Of a stretch of DNA of 64,000 bases, positions 1 to 11,715 are shown piece by piece. Under the pieces are notes generated by a model that saw only the letters and a program-made list of their open reading frames with translations, made no database searches and was not told the DNA's origin. The stretch's first letter is position 1. Every line of letters starts with the position of its first letter. The stretch is taken from assembly GCF_023898315.1 (NCBI RefSeq), contig NC_064614.1, positions 497,318,109 through 497,382,108 of the forward strand, given 5' to 3'. The position numbers were made by a program, and so were the translations under genes. The DNA is from Schistocerca nitens (taxonomy: Eukaryota > Arthropoda > Insecta > Orthoptera > Acrididae).

Positions 1-59
1 CGTTAGTAGCCACACTATGAGGATAAAAATCAGCTTTGCATTAAATACCTACTGTAACG

Positions 60-248
60 GTCATTAACCATGAGGAGAAAATTCGAGAAATTAGAGCCAA
101 TACAGAGGCTTACTGATAATCATTCCTCTGATGAACTGTTCGCGAGTGGAACAGGGTTGGAGGGATGAGATAGTGGTACAGAAAGTACCCTCTGCAACAC
201 ACCATTAGGTGGCTTGTGGGGTATGATGTAGATGTAGATGTAGATGAG
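60..248 (+). repeat. GATGTA-tailed dispersed repeat, 3' end
   Basis: This segment ends in tandem GATGTA/GTAGAT units at about 224-247. The 25 bases before the tail resemble the sequence next to a similar tail at 20374-20440 on the opposite strand. A variable body with a simple-repeat tail is typical of LINE or SINE 3' ends. No coding sequence is visible, so the class is left open. The part at 65-110 also resembles 20230-20270. Confidence 0.5.
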
Positions 249-249
249 C

Positions 250-1262
250 GTTAGTTACCTTTGAGATCAGATGTGATGAGTTGATGTTAATCAAGAATAC
301 TTTTAAGACGACAAAGATGCCATTATCAGCACCTCCTTGATTTTGAACAAGGTCGTGCAACAGGGCTATGAGAAGCTCGATGTTCATTCTGTGATACTGC
401 AGAAAGACTTGGCAGGAATGTAGCCACTGTACATTATTGCTGGAGTGGTGGTTGTGAGAATGTATGGTTGCAAGAAGACCTGACTCTGGATGGCCATGTG
501 GCACTACCAAGATGGAAGACCACCATGCTTGGCATATGGCTCTGGCGCATCAGACCACATCTGCAGCAGCGATTTGAACAGCAGTTGGTGCCACAGTGAC
601 ATAACTAACTGTTACAAATCATTTACTTCAAGGACTGCTCTGAGACAGGCGCCCTGTAGTGTGCATTCCACTGACTTCAAACCATCATCATTTGCGACTT
701 CAGCGATGGCAAACAAGAGCTCATTTGAGGACAGGGTGGAGGTCTGTTGTCTTTTCTGATGAAAGCTAGTTCTGTCTCAGTATCAGTGACGGCTGTGTGT
801 TGGTTAGGAAGAGGCCAGTTGAGGGCCTGCAACCAATCTGTTTGCATGCTAGACACACTGGATCTACACATGGAGTTATGGTCTGGGATGCAAAGACGTA
901 TGACAGCAGGAGCACTCTCATGGTTATCCCATGCACCCTGAATGAAATTTTTACATCAATCTCGTGATTCCACCTGTTGTGCTGCCATTCATGAATAGCA
1001 TTTCCAACAGAATAACAGTTGTCACATACTGCTGCTGTAATCCAACATGCTCTACAGAGTGTCGACATGTCTGTTGGCTTGCTCAGTCATCAGATCTGTC
1101 TCCATTTGAGCACATGTGATATCAGTGGATGTCAACTCGAACATCATCCACAAATAGCATTAATCGTCCCTGTACTGACCAACCAAATGCAACAAGCATG
1201 GAACTCCATCCCACACTTTACTCTTCATTATTATTTTTGGTGCTGCAATTTTTTTGTCAGTG
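250..1262 (+). mobile_element. Decayed Tc1-like DNA transposon, left end missing
   Basis: Translation in shifting frames gives Tc1-family landmarks in order. There is a helix-turn-helix start (LLDFEQGRATGL) near 331, a VVFSDES-like stretch near 735-765, and an MVWG-like stretch near 865-895. A poorly kept C-terminal third reaches about 1220. The right end carries a T-rich terminus and ends CAGTG followed by TA near 1262, as expected for a TA-target element. No matching left terminus is visible; the left side runs into the GATGTA-tailed repeat. Many frame changes and stops show it is long dead. Confidence 0.6.
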
Positions 1263-1296
1263 TATAACCCAGGGAATTATTTTCCACAGGGACCAC

Positions 1297-1746
1297 TGTT
1301 GTAACGGCGACCGGAACGGTTGCGGGGTAGTAGTGACAGAAATGCGGCGGGACCCGGGGAGCGGTCCACGAACAACAACACAATGGGAGAGGACGGACAC
1401 GACCAACGGAAGACCTGACCGCACAACAAGAACAGACAACAGAGTAACGAACCAAACAAGACAACCACATCCACTGGAGTAGAAATACGAAAGTCAATAC
1501 GCTGTCTGAGGCGACATGTCCTGAGACGCACGCAATGTTAGACTGCTGGCATAGCGCGAGGTAGGCGCTATCGGGGGTGCCGCTATAAGACGCTGGGACC
1601 ACGTGTTCCACTGTGGCGCCCTCACACTAAAAGCGGGCCAGAAGACGCGCGCCGCCACAGCTTACGGCGCGATGGTGCAGAGACCTCTATGGGTCTTCGA
1701 CGTCCATGACGTCTGGCGCGGATTCAAATTCCACGGCGCGGTATCA
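1297..1746 (-). repeat. 3' LTR of the Gypsy element
   Basis: The outer edge matches the edge at 5995 (TGTTGTAACGGCGAC). The inner edge is placed where GGTATCA meets a C-rich run that would be the polypurine tract on the coding strand. The length is about 450 bp and the ends are TG and CA. Confidence 0.65.
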
Positions 1747-2138
1747 GATCCCTGCCCCCTGAAACTTGCGCGTAGGGGCGGAAACGCCCCGGATGGTGCC
1801 GAGGTGGGCGGCAGTGGGAAGAGGAACTGGGCGTACCAACCGCAATTGGCGTGGAGGAAGGGACGCCCGATGTATCCAGGACAGCTGATCCAGAGTCCAG
1901 GACAGGGGAGGGAGTCGCCAATCCACCCGGAGGCAGAGAGGACGGCTACCGGGGGCTGGGATGGTGACTCGAGGACCACGCCAGTACCCGAAGGAGGTAG
2001 GGAAAGAGGCGGCGGCGCGAGTCCCGAGGCAGCATGAGGGTGGAGCTGATTATGATGGCGGCGCCCCAACACTTTTGACGTCTGCACCGACGTCACACAC
2101 TGCCCATGGCGGGTGTCCAACCCACCTTGCACCCGTAC

Positions 2139-3038
2139 TCACGAGCCCACACGGCCGTGCCGGGGCATACCACCTCGAGGGCCGGGAGTGGGGTGGGAGG
2201 AGGACGGCATCAGCAAATGGAGCAGGGTTCGCGGCTGTTGCCCATGAAGGAGCTCTGCCGGACAGCGTCTGTCAATGGCCGTAGTGCGATAGGTGCTCAA
2301 AAACAGGGTGAGAACTGATGTGGTTGAGGATGTGTCGACCGCCTTAGTCAACTGGTGTTTAAAAGTGCGGACAAGCCTCTCCGATGTGCCATTGGATGAA
2401 TGGTGGAAAGGGGGGCTACAGATATGTTTGATACCGTTGGCCTGACAGAAGTCATGGAAGGAGGATGCTGTGAACTGGGGACCATTATCGGAGACCATCA
2501 TATGGGGCAGGCCCTCAATGGCAAGAACCTGGGCCAGGGCCGTGAGTTTAGCCTCCGTGGTGGTGGATGCCATTCTGACAACATATGGGTATTTGGAGTA
2601 GGCATCAACGATGAGTAACAACATGGACCCCAAAAACAGGCCTGCAAAATCGATATGGATGCGATGCCAGGGCTGGCGAGGCACAGGCCAGGGTGCAAAC
2701 GACTGAGGGGGCCTTGCCTGGTGATGCGCAAAGACAGTACACCCACGGACCAGGCACTCAATATCGCCATCGATGCCGGGCCAATACACATGCTGGCAAG
2801 CCAAAACTTTCATACGGGACATAACCCAGTGCCCACAGTGTAACAAACTGAGCACCCGAAGCTGCAATTCTGGAGGGATGACCACCTGGTGGGAATCCGA
2901 CTCTGTGGCCAACAAAAGGACATCATCGACCACAGAGAGCCTGTGGGACAGGTGGCGCCAGGAGCTGAAATTTGACTGCATCCGACGAGTAACATAGGAT
3001 GGCCACCCATGGACCACATAGTTGAGAACCTGCCGCAA
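2139..3038 (-). pseudogene. Gypsy integrase region (fossil)
   Basis: This is the integrase part of the broken Gypsy element. It contains a retroviral-type integrase core (IDFAG, then DNGPQFTASSF) preceded by a region corresponding to the zinc-binding N-terminus. The product would have joined element cDNA to host DNA. It lies downstream of RNase H, the Ty3/Gypsy order. Confidence 0.85.
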
Positions 3039-3793
3039 GACAGGGTCACGGCGGGTAGCCCAGCAACATCAGTAGCCATAAGAGGAAGACTGTGCAGTGC
3101 ATCCCGGCAGGCGGAATCATTGTGAAAGCAGAGGACATCCTGTTGGTCAAAGGTAGGATTGGGGCCTACTGGGAGACGTGACAAAACGTCTGCATTAGCA
3201 TGCTGGGCGGTGGGCTTATACCGGATGGTGTAAGCATAATTACGTAAAAACAATGCCCAGCGCTGGAGATGTTGAGCCGTCCGCTCTGGAAGTTGAGAGT
3301 GGGGCCCGAAAAGTTTAATGAAGGGTTTATGGTCCGTCAGGAGGGTGAACTTAGCACCAAAGAGATAGGTGTGAAATTTGTGGACGGCGAACACGATCGC
3401 CAGGACCTCCTTCTCAATCTGGGAGTAGTTCCGTTGCGCTGGGGTCAACATCTTAGAGGCATAAGCGATGGGCTGTTCAGAGCCATTGGCATCCCGGTGT
3501 GCGAGGACAGCCCCAATGCCGTATGCCAATGCATCAGCTGCCACAACCAAGGGGTGGTCCAGAGAGAAGGGAGTAAGGCAAGGGGCGGACTTCAGCATCG
3601 CCTTTAAATGGAGAAAAGCCTGGTCACAGGCAGGAGTCCAAACAAAAGGTACCCCTTTGCGAAACAAGTGATTGAGGGGTTGAGCAACAGAGGCGCCTGT
3701 GGCAAGAACTGTAAGTAATAAGTAACCTTGCCCAAAAACACCTGCAGTTCAGATAAGTCCTTGGGACGAGGAAGGGCCTCAATGGCTGCGACA

Positions 3794-4375
3794 TTACGAA
3801 CACGAAGGGTGAATGCTATCTTTGCGAAGCCAGTAGCCTAAGTATTCCACTTCCGGTTGAAAAAAACAACACTTGTCCAGCCGACAGCGGAGACCAGCAG
3901 ACTGCAGAGCATGAAACAAGGCGCTGAGGTTTTGCAAATGTTCCTGGCGGGAATGCCCGGTGACTAAGACGTCATCCAGATAATTCACACATGCAGGGAT
4001 AGGCTGTGTAAGCTGCTCCAGGAATCGCTGGAAAATGGCTGGCGCCAAAGAGACATCAAAGGGAAGGCGCTTGTACTTACACAATTTGAAAGGCGTGTTA
4101 ATAACCATGATGTCCTGAGATTCGGCATCCAAGGGCAACTGGTGGTATGCCTCAGCCAGGTCGATCTTGGGAAAATACTCTCCCCCGGCAAGCTTGGCAA
4201 GAAGGTCTTCCTGGCGGGGAATGGAGTAAGTGTCAACGAGGGACTGAGCATTGACTGTAGTGCCGAAATTCCCACACAGCCGAAGGGACCCATTGGGTTT
4301 CCGTATGACCACCAGTGGTGTCGCCCATGCACACTGTAAGTGACAGGTTCCAGCACGCCAGCGGCCTGTAGCCAA
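3794..4375 (-). pseudogene. Gypsy reverse transcriptase region (fossil)
   Basis: This is the reverse-transcriptase part of the broken Gypsy element. It shows KIDLAEAYHQLPL and the catalytic YLDDVLV box. It is followed on the coding strand by the RNase H part (about 3667-3100, with DALAYGIGAVLAH and TDHKPF). The protease-like stretch lies upstream at about 4800-4590. Confidence 0.88.
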
Positions 4376-4805
4376 TCAAGTTCCTGCTTGACCACTGGCC
4401 GTAAGGCCACCGGAAGGGGCCGGGCCCAGAAAAAGCGAGGCTGTGCGTCCGGCCTTAGGGTGATGTGTGCCTGAAAGCCTGAAGCACATCCGAGATCCGG
4501 TGCAAACAACGACGCAAAAGCGGAACACAGATCATGTAAGTCCTGAAAGGGAACAGCCGTGGAAACGACCTTAACTTCGTCGGAAATTGAAAAGTCAAAC
4601 AGTTGAAACGCATCCAGGCCAAAAATATTCGAAGCTGATGGATGGTCGACGACTAAGAGGGTAAGGAGCCGTGGAACCCGCTTGTACGTCGCCTGGACGA
4701 CGAACTGCCCACGAAGGGGAATGGAACCGTCTCTGTAGGCGACCAAACGGCGAGAGGGAGGCGACAATGCAGGAGAGCCCAGCCACGTATATGTCGCCAT
4801 ATTAA

Positions 4806-5959
4806 TCAGGGAGACGGTGGCCCCAGTGTCGACCTCAAAACTGACATCCTCTGTGAAAATGCGGAGCTTGAGGAAAAGCTTCCGTGCTGATGGGTCATCC
4901 TGTGAGACGACTGATTGCAGAGCATGGACAGTATCTTGAGGCCCAGGAGGGGCAGGACTGGATCGAGTCGAGCGACTACGACAAACCGATCGGATGTGGC
5001 CCTCCTTGTCACACAGCGTACACGTTTTTCAGCGGTGGGGACAATCAGCCCGCGAATGGGCAGTAAAGCACTGTGGGTGAGATGGAAGTGGGCCGCGCGA
5101 CCGGCGACGAGGGGCGACCGAAGGCGCCGATGCCATAGAGACGTAGGACAATGAGGAGTCCCGACGGCGCCGGCCTCTGTCGGCCGGGCCACGTCGATGT
5201 TGCAAGGCGAAACCCGTCGTGACGCCGCGATCGCCGCCACCTGCGGTCGCGCCATAAGACGCTTGTTAGCCGCTTGAGCAATTTCAAAGGAGTGGGCAAT
5301 GCGGAGAATATCTTCCAAGGAGGGATTGTCTAGTTTCAACGCCACAGTACGGACCTAAGGATCGGGAGCCAGCTGAACCACCACATCCCGGGTCAGGGAG
5401 TCCGCAAACGAAGCCTTACACTGCTGATTGGTGCATGTAAAATCGCATCGACGGCTGAGACCCTGCAAGTCCGTGACCCAGGAACGATACGATTGACCAG
5501 GCTGTTTATGGTTTTGGTGGAACTCCAGCCGAGAGGCGACCACATGGTAGCGTTGGGAATAATAGTTTGTCAGAAAAGGCAGATCTCCTGTAAAGAGAGA
5601 GCCACATGATCAGACAATGGTGCCAACTTGCGGAGAAGAACGAACGTGTCTGGACAGGCCCAAGACAAAAACAACCGCTGCAAGGAGTCGTCCGTGACTT
5701 GAAAAGCCGCTAAATGTTGTTTCAGCCGATGTAAGTAGGTTTCCCAGTCCTCTTTTCCGTCATTAAAGAGTGGAAACGACGGCGGACGCGGGAAGACATC
5801 GGACACCTGAGGACTCAGAAGCTGTTGCGGTAACGCGTTCCGGGCATCGACTTTGTCCGTGAGCAATTGCAGCAACTTTTGTAAGATGTCTAACTGGAGC
5901 TGCTGCTGTTGCATGAGCTGCTGCTGTTGCTCCAGCAGACAGACCAACTTCGCCTCCAT
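4806..5959 (-). pseudogene. Gypsy gag region (fossil)
   Basis: This is the capsid/nucleocapsid part of the Gypsy element. The N-terminal side is glutamine-rich (5860-5960), then comes a capsid-like stretch (FNDGKEDWETYLHRLKQHL). A basic segment near 4900-5050 would be the nucleocapsid. It lies directly inside the right LTR. Confidence 0.7.
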
Positions 5960-6099
5960 ACCAACAACGACCGCCGTTTACCTCGTCGCCAAAAATGTTG
6001 TAACGGCGACTGCGAACAACAACACAACGCGAGAGGACGGACACCTGCCAGCGGTGTGGCTCCATCTAGAAACCTCCCTCCCCAGCGTCTACAGGACGA

Positions 6100-7612
6100 A
6101 AACCCTCTTACTTTGAGTCAGGTGCAGGACACAGACTCTGTGGGCGTTAAGGCTACTTGTTTTCTTTCTGATCACAATAGTGTCACAACTTGTTGTCTTC
6201 CTGACCACACCTCCACTCACCCTCTGGAGGGGAAGAAGAAGATTCATAAGTCTTAGGAAAAGTTCCCCCAACATCCCAGCATTTGTCGCCCACTTCCTCT
6301 CAATAAGGGTCCAATCTTACATTCAAGGATGTTGCTCCATCCCTACTGGTTAGGGACACTGACTCAGCAGTGACCGATTGTGGTCTGTTTGATGTCCATC
6401 TGGCGACCTCAAGTGGAACTGTAATGGTTACTATCGTTACCTTCTGGAATTACAGTCATTTCTTTCTTTCTACTTTGTAGCCAATGTTGTATTGCAGGAT
6501 CTCGTTTGTGGATACTTATTCGCCAACTTCATGGTTTCCAATCCTTCTGCCAGAACCAGGTTGGTCCTTTGTGAACATCTGGTGGTGCTTGTACATTGGT
6601 TTGTTCAGACATTGTTGGTTACAGGGTTCTTCGTCATACTGCACAGGGGCTGCTGGCCATTCTGATACATTTAGACTTAGCGGTTACTATGTGCAATCTC
6701 TAGCTCCTCCCAGACTGGCCTCCTACACCTCCCACTCTTCTTGCCCTTCTACGACAGCTCCATCCCCCCTTCCATCTCCTTGGGGATTTTAACACTTGTA
6801 ACCCTCTGAGGAGTGGTACTGCAACCATTGACTGGGGCAGGTTTGTTGAAGACCTGCTGGCAGAGCTTGATGTCTGCCTCCACAACACTGGAGCCCCCAC
6901 ACACTTTAGTGTGTCATATAGCGCTTTCTTAGCCATTGATCTTTCCATCTGTTGCCCTGAATTTCTCCCATCCTTGAAGTTGGTGACTATTTGTGTGTGA
7001 TTATTTTCCGAAGGTCTTCTCTCTTCTTCAGTGTCACTTGCCTGGATTGCCTCCCAGGTGAGCCTTTGCTAACATGGATTGGGATCCCTTTTCCTCAGCT
7101 GCTATCCCAATTGCTCCAACACATGACTGCATTGATGAGTGCATATGGAGATTGACTAATGCCATCCCTTTGGCAGTTGCTTCAGCAATTTCTTCTTCCT
7201 CGGATTTTCCCTGATGGAAGACTGTCTCTTGGTGGACCACCAGAATTGCTGTGGCTGTTAAAGACTGCTGTCACGCTCTCCTATGCTACAAACAGCATCA
7301 ATTTTTCGACCACCTCCTGCCATTTAAATGGCTTCGGGCCTGGGCCCATTATCTTCTTAAACGCCAGAAACGAATATGTTTGGGAATGATATGTCTCTGG
7401 CAAAGGACTCCATACTCCCTCTTTGCAGCTATAGACAAAGATCAGGCGCATTTTTGGCTGCCACCCTCCTACAGGTGTCCAGGGAATTTTCTTCACCACC
7501 TCCCAGGTTTCAGCATCAGTCCACTATCTGCCCCTGTTCAGTCTTCTCAAAAGCTGTCTGGAATGAGTCCCTTCATCTTTCATTCTCAGCCATCTGCAGC
7601 CTTATAACACCC
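6100..7612 (+). mobile_element. I-group LINE, first segment (endonuclease part)
   Basis: One frame at 6771-6955 reads LLGDFNTCNPLRSG, later NTGAPTHF and AIDLSICC. These are the conserved landmarks of the apurinic-type endonuclease domain of I/R1/Jockey-type LINEs. The surrounding sequence is full of stops and frame changes. The element resumes at about 10016 and again at 11313, because an RTE-like LINE and a mariner sit inside it. The exact start next to the Gypsy remnant is unclear. Confidence 0.7.
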
Positions 7613-7842
7613 TGTTTGTTGTTGTTGTTGTGGTGATGGTCTTCAGTCCTGAGACTGGTTTGATGCAGCTCTCCATGATTCTCTATCCTGCGCAAGCTTC
7701 TTCATCTCCGAGTAACAACTGCAGCCTACATCCTTCTGAATCTGTGTAGTGTATTCATGCCTTGGCCTCCCTCTACAGTTGTTACCCTCTGCACTTCCCT
7801 CCAATACTAAATTGATAATCTCTTAATGCCTCATAACGAGTC

Positions 7843-8352
7843 CTACAACCGATCCCTTCTTTGAGTCAAGTTGTCCCACAAATTCCTCTTCTCCCCAGTT
7901 CTATTCAATAACTCCTCATTACTTATGTCATCTACCCTTCTAATCTTCAGCATTCTTCTGTAGCACCACATGTTGAAAGCTTCTATTCTCTTCTTGTCCA
8001 GACTATGTATCTTCCATGTTTCACTTCCATACATGACTACACTCCATACAAATACTTTCAAAAAAGACTTCCTGACACTTAAATCTATACCTGATGTTAA
8101 CAAATTTCTCTTATTCAGAAACGCTTTCCTTGCCATTGTCAGTCTACATTTTATATTCTCTCTACTTCGACCATCATCAGTTATTTTGCTCCCCAAATAG
8201 CAAAACTCATCTACTACTTTAAGTGTCTCATTTCCCAATCTGATTCGCTCAGCATCGCCTGATTTAATTCGACTACATGCAGTTATCCTTGTTTTGCTTT
8301 TGTTGATGTGCATCTTATATCCTCCTTTCAAGACACTGTCCATTCTGTTCAA
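7843..8352 (-). pseudogene. RTE-like reverse transcriptase C-terminal fragment
   Basis: An open stretch of 169 codons covers the thumb and C-terminal part of an RTE-like LINE polyprotein. It starts just after the catalytic region (LEDQLNRM). It contains the family signature of a serine/lysine-rich turn, YGSETW and a WCYRRML block. In the intact family this protein carries an N-terminal endonuclease and a central reverse transcriptase; here only the end is open. The upstream catalytic box is separated by the insertion at 8397-8607. Confidence 0.75.
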
Positions 8353-8396
8353 CTGGTCTTCCAGGTCCTTTGCTGTCTCTGACAGAATTGCAACGT

Positions 8397-8607
8397 CAGG
8401 CTTCTTACAGTCAGAACATTTGTTTTACGCGCCTTGATGTTTCACAAACTCCTTTAATTGACAAATAGTACCTTGTCTCCTGTTTAGCGTTTTTGTCAGG
8501 AACCGTTGTATTTCGATCATGATGTAGCACTTCACGTCTTGTTGGAAGGTACAGTGAGTAATCCAGAACCAATATTATAAATGTTAAAGTAATTCTGTCT
8601 CTCCATC
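8397..8607. other. Unidentified ~210-bp insertion in the RTE-like LINE
   Basis: On the minus strand the reading goes ...GIKIHG.EIKT, then about 210 bp of unrelated sequence, then DVAILSETAKDLEDQLNRM. In the family these two blocks are joined by LRFADD. No terminal repeat or clear target duplication was seen in the insert. Confidence 0.5.
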
Positions 8608-10015
8608 AAGTTTTTATTTCTTATCCATGAATTTTAATTCCTACTCCGAGTTTTTCTTTGTTTCCTTTACTGCTTGCTCAGTATACAGATTGAATAACAT
8701 TGGGGATAGGCTACAACCCTGTCTCACTCTCTTCTCAACCACTGCTTCCCATTCATGCCCCTCGACTCCTACAACTGCCATCTGGTTTCTGTTCAAATTT
8801 TAAATAGCCTTTCGCTGCCTGTATTTGACCCCTACCACCTTCAGAATTTGAAAGAGAGTATTCCAGTCAACATTGTCAAAAGCTTTCGCTAAGTCTAAAA
8901 ATGCTAGAAACAACGTAGGTTGGCCTTTCCTTTATCTATCTTCTAAGATAAGTCGTAGGTCAGTATTGCCTCACGTGTTCCAACATTTCTACGGAATCCA
9001 CACTGATCTTCTCTGAAGTCAGATTCTACCAGTTTTTCTATTCGTCTGTAAAGAATTCGTGTTAGTATTTTGCATCTCTGACTTATTAAGCTGATAGTTC
9101 GTTGATTTTAACACCCGTCAACACTTGCATTAATTGGGATTGGAATTATTATGTTCTTCTTGAAGTCTGAGGGTATTTCGACTGTCTCATACATCTTGCT
9201 CACCATATGGTTGAGTTCTGTCAGGGCTGGCTCTCCCAAGGCTCTATTAGTTCTAATGGAATGTTGTGTACTACTGGGGCCTTGATTCAGCTTAGTACTT
9301 TCAGTGCTCTGTCAAACTCTTCATGCAGTATCATATCTCCCTTTTCATCTTCATCTACGTCCTCTTCTATTTTCATAATATTGCCCTAACTACATCGCCC
9401 TTGTATAGACCCTCTTTATACTCCTTCCACCTTTCTGGTGTCCCTTCTTTGCTTAGAACTGGTTTTTCATCTGAGCTCTTGATCTTCATACAAGTGGTTC
9501 TCTTCTCTCGAAATATCTCTTTAATTTTTTGCAAGCAGTATTTATCTTACCCCTAGTGACGTATGCCTCTACATCTTACATTTGTCCTCTAGCCATCCCT
9601 GCTTAGCCATTTTGCACTTCCTGTCGATCTCATTTTTGAGACGTTTGTATTCCTTTTTGCCTGCTTCACTTACTGCATTTTTATATTTTCTCCTTTCATC
9701 AGTTAAATTCAATATCTCTTTTGTTACCCAAGGATTTCTACTAGCCCTTGTTTTTTTACCTACTTGATCCTCTGCTGCGTTTACTGTTTCATCTCTCAAA
9801 GTTACTCATTCTTCTTCTCCTGCATTTCTTTCCCCTGTTCTTGTCGATCATTCCCTAATGCTCTCTCTGAAACTCTCTAAAACCTCTGGTTCTTTTACTT
9901 TATCCAGGTACCATCTCCTTAAATTCCCTCCTTTTTTGCAGTTTCTTCAGTTTTAATCTACAGTTCATAACCAACAGTTGTGGTAAGAGTCCACATCTAC
10001 CCCTGGAATTGTCTG

Positions 10016-10145
10016 CCCCCGTTCAGCAAATGAGAATTTACCAGAGCCCTCGCTCTCTGCCCTGACAAGACTCCTAGACCAGACTGGGTACACAACCAAT
10101 ACTTCAAAATTTACCAGTGGCTAGCCAACATCATAGAAAGGACAG
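10016..10145 (+). mobile_element. I-group LINE, second segment
   Basis: A short piece continues the LINE after the RTE-like insertion. It reads like ALCPDKTPRPDWVHNQYFK, matching the start of the reverse-transcriptase domain in I-group LINEs (usually a PGPDGI motif). It is cut at 10146 by the mariner. Confidence 0.6.
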
Positions 10146-10147
10146 TA

Positions 10148-11310
10148 GGAAAGTTTTGCAGTACAACTTTATTTATTTAATCTTTCGAAGTAATTTCCTC
10201 CACATAGAATACACCTCTCCATCCTTCGAAACCAATCCTAAAACCAGTCCTCCCTAGGGACACTCGTTGTCACAAGTCCTCAGAAGAAATTCACTGCTTT
10301 CAGCTTCATATTCACATGCAGGAACAATGCGAAGTCGCAAGGAGCAAGGTCTGGACTATAAGGAGGGTGCTCGAGAAGTTTCATTCCTGTATCCCGCAAA
10401 TATTTGGTGCATGCTTTGGCTCGGTGAGCTGGAGTGTTGTCATGATGGAGGAACCAAGTGTCCATTCTTGATTTCTGTCGCAGATTCTTCAAGGATTGAA
10501 TGACTTGGCAGGCACTGCTCAGTGTACCATTTAGCTGTGCCTGTGTTCTGTGTGTCCAAAACAACTCGATCTAAAAAAAATAATAATAAAAAAAAACAGG
10601 TATCATTTTCTTGATTACTGATCAGGATTTTCTGACGGCAACGGGTGTGATGTCATCTTCAAAGACCCAAATTTTGTAATGTGTCTTAGTCGGCATGTCA
10701 TAATAGTACCCTCAAGTGTCGTCACCTGTCATGGTGTTATTCACATACTGAGATTGTCGTTTAGAAAACTTTTTTAACATCTCTTGGCACCAAGTCAGAC
10801 GTCATGTCATCTGCTTTCTGTGAGTCTATTCTTTACTTGCAAATGATCATGCAGAATCGAACAAATTGCTGGTGCATTTAGCCCTAAGGTATCCTTTGTC
10901 TGCTTATAGGTCACTCGTTGGTCTTCGGATTGCATTTTCCTGACAGCATGAATGTTTTCCTCCACAACTGATGAACGTGGCCTTTCCGTTCTCGTAGCGT
11001 CCTCCAGATGAAATTTCCTCTTTGGAATTCCCTATACCACCTGAATATAGTTGTACGATGTGGACACACATCACATAGTGCAAGAGACATTTCTTCAAAG
11101 CAGCTCTCTACGTTTAAACTATACACAAAGTTGTACTGAAAAACTGCCCAAATCTCACTTCGTGGCCACTACGCCATCCTGCTAGTGAATGAATGCACCC
11201 ACAGACTTGGCCTAGAGGCTACAGTGCAAGTATGAAGTATTCACAGTATGAAGTGTTCTCAACACTCAGCCTCTTGCGACTTATCATTACGTCGTATTGC
11301 AAAACTTTCC
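10148..11310 (-). mobile_element. Mariner (DD34D) transposon, decayed, both ends present
   Basis: The terminal inverted repeats begin GGAAAGTTTTGCAGTAC at 10148, and the right end mirrors this with one mismatch. Both ends are flanked by TA (10146-10147 and 11311-11312). Minus-strand transposase pieces lie at 11126-10904 (N-terminal DNA-binding part) and 10564-10280. The second piece has HHDNTPAHRA and YSPDLAPCDF, with 34 residues between the two aspartates. The middle is broken by stops and frame changes. It sits inside the I-group LINE and is younger than it. Confidence 0.88.
10280..10564 (-). pseudogene. Mariner transposase, catalytic C-terminal fragment
   Basis: An open stretch of about 94 codons contains the second and third catalytic aspartates of a mariner transposase (HHDN and PCDF, spacing DD34D). 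The first catalytic aspartate region lies upstream in sequence broken by stops. The enzyme would have cut and pasted the element at TA sites. It cannot work in this copy. Confidence 0.82.
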
Positions 11311-11312
11311 TA

Positions 11313-11715
11313 GTACCCTTTGTATACTAGCCCTTCTTAACCTTCTCTAGAGTGAGGGGGAATTCCTTTCACAATGGCTAGAAAGTGTCTATCATCTGAT
11401 CAGTTTAACCAACGTCCTCTGCAAGTTACCTGAACATATGGCGAGTCGAAGTCTTTATTGTATCCTTGAATCCCAGGACCTTTAGGCTTCACCCAGAGGG
11501 GCTTCTGCTAAGGTCACTCTACTGCAGATAATTTAGTCCACCTGGAGTATGCTATCCGAATGGCTTTTGCCCAGCGTCAACAACTTGTTGAAGTCCTCTT
11601 CGATATGCGTAAAGTTTATGATACCACTTGGCTACACCACATTCTTTCCACCTTACATGAGTGGGGCCTCTGTGGCCCATTCCCCATTCATCCATCTTCC
11701 TCCGATAAAAGAACA
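11313..11715 (+). mobile_element. I-group LINE, third segment (reverse transcriptase)
   Basis: Reading frames give a CKLPEHM-like block and then STADNLVHLEYAIRMAF and VEVLFDMRKVYDTTW. The last is the first catalytic-aspartate motif of I-group LINE reverse transcriptases (usually DLEKAYDTTW). The piece ends near 11715, where the similarity stops. With 6100-7612 and 10016-10145 it is one old element cut twice. Confidence 0.72.

Larger units (their letters stand above)
1297..6050 (-). mobile_element. Ty3/Gypsy LTR retrotransposon, broken
   Basis: A fossil LTR element is read on the minus strand. Parts in order are a gag-like region with a zinc-knuckle-like segment (about 5959-4806), a protease-like segment (about 4800-4590), reverse transcriptase (about 4375-3794), RNase H (about 3667-3100) and integrase (about 3038-2139). 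The left LTR spans about 1297-1746 and begins TG and ends CA, with a purine-rich tract beside it on the coding strand. The right LTR restarts at 5995 with the same first 15 bases but is incomplete. It is broken in several places. The family is Ty3/Gypsy from the order RT, RNase H, integrase. It looks old. Confidence 0.88.
7613..10015 (-). mobile_element. RTE-like LINE, 5'-truncated, inserted in the I-group LINE
   Basis: The minus strand encodes the C-terminal half of an RTE/BovB-like reverse transcriptase. At 8352-7843 it reads LGSKITDDGRSRENIK, later VMYGSETW and MWCYRRMLKI, characteristic of this group. Further 5' pieces lie at 8700-9100 (GCRQGC-like region) and 9569-9800. The 3' tail at 7613-7632 is a short (CAA)n tract. 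A foreign segment of about 210 bp (8397-8607) lies at the expected FADD catalytic box. Stops are frequent, so this is a dead copy. Confidence 0.75.

Noticed and set aside
1231-2284. Several overlapping frames of 60-156 codons
   Set aside because: They lie in the Gypsy LTR and the adjoining GC-rich end and match no family. Frames on both strands come from base composition.
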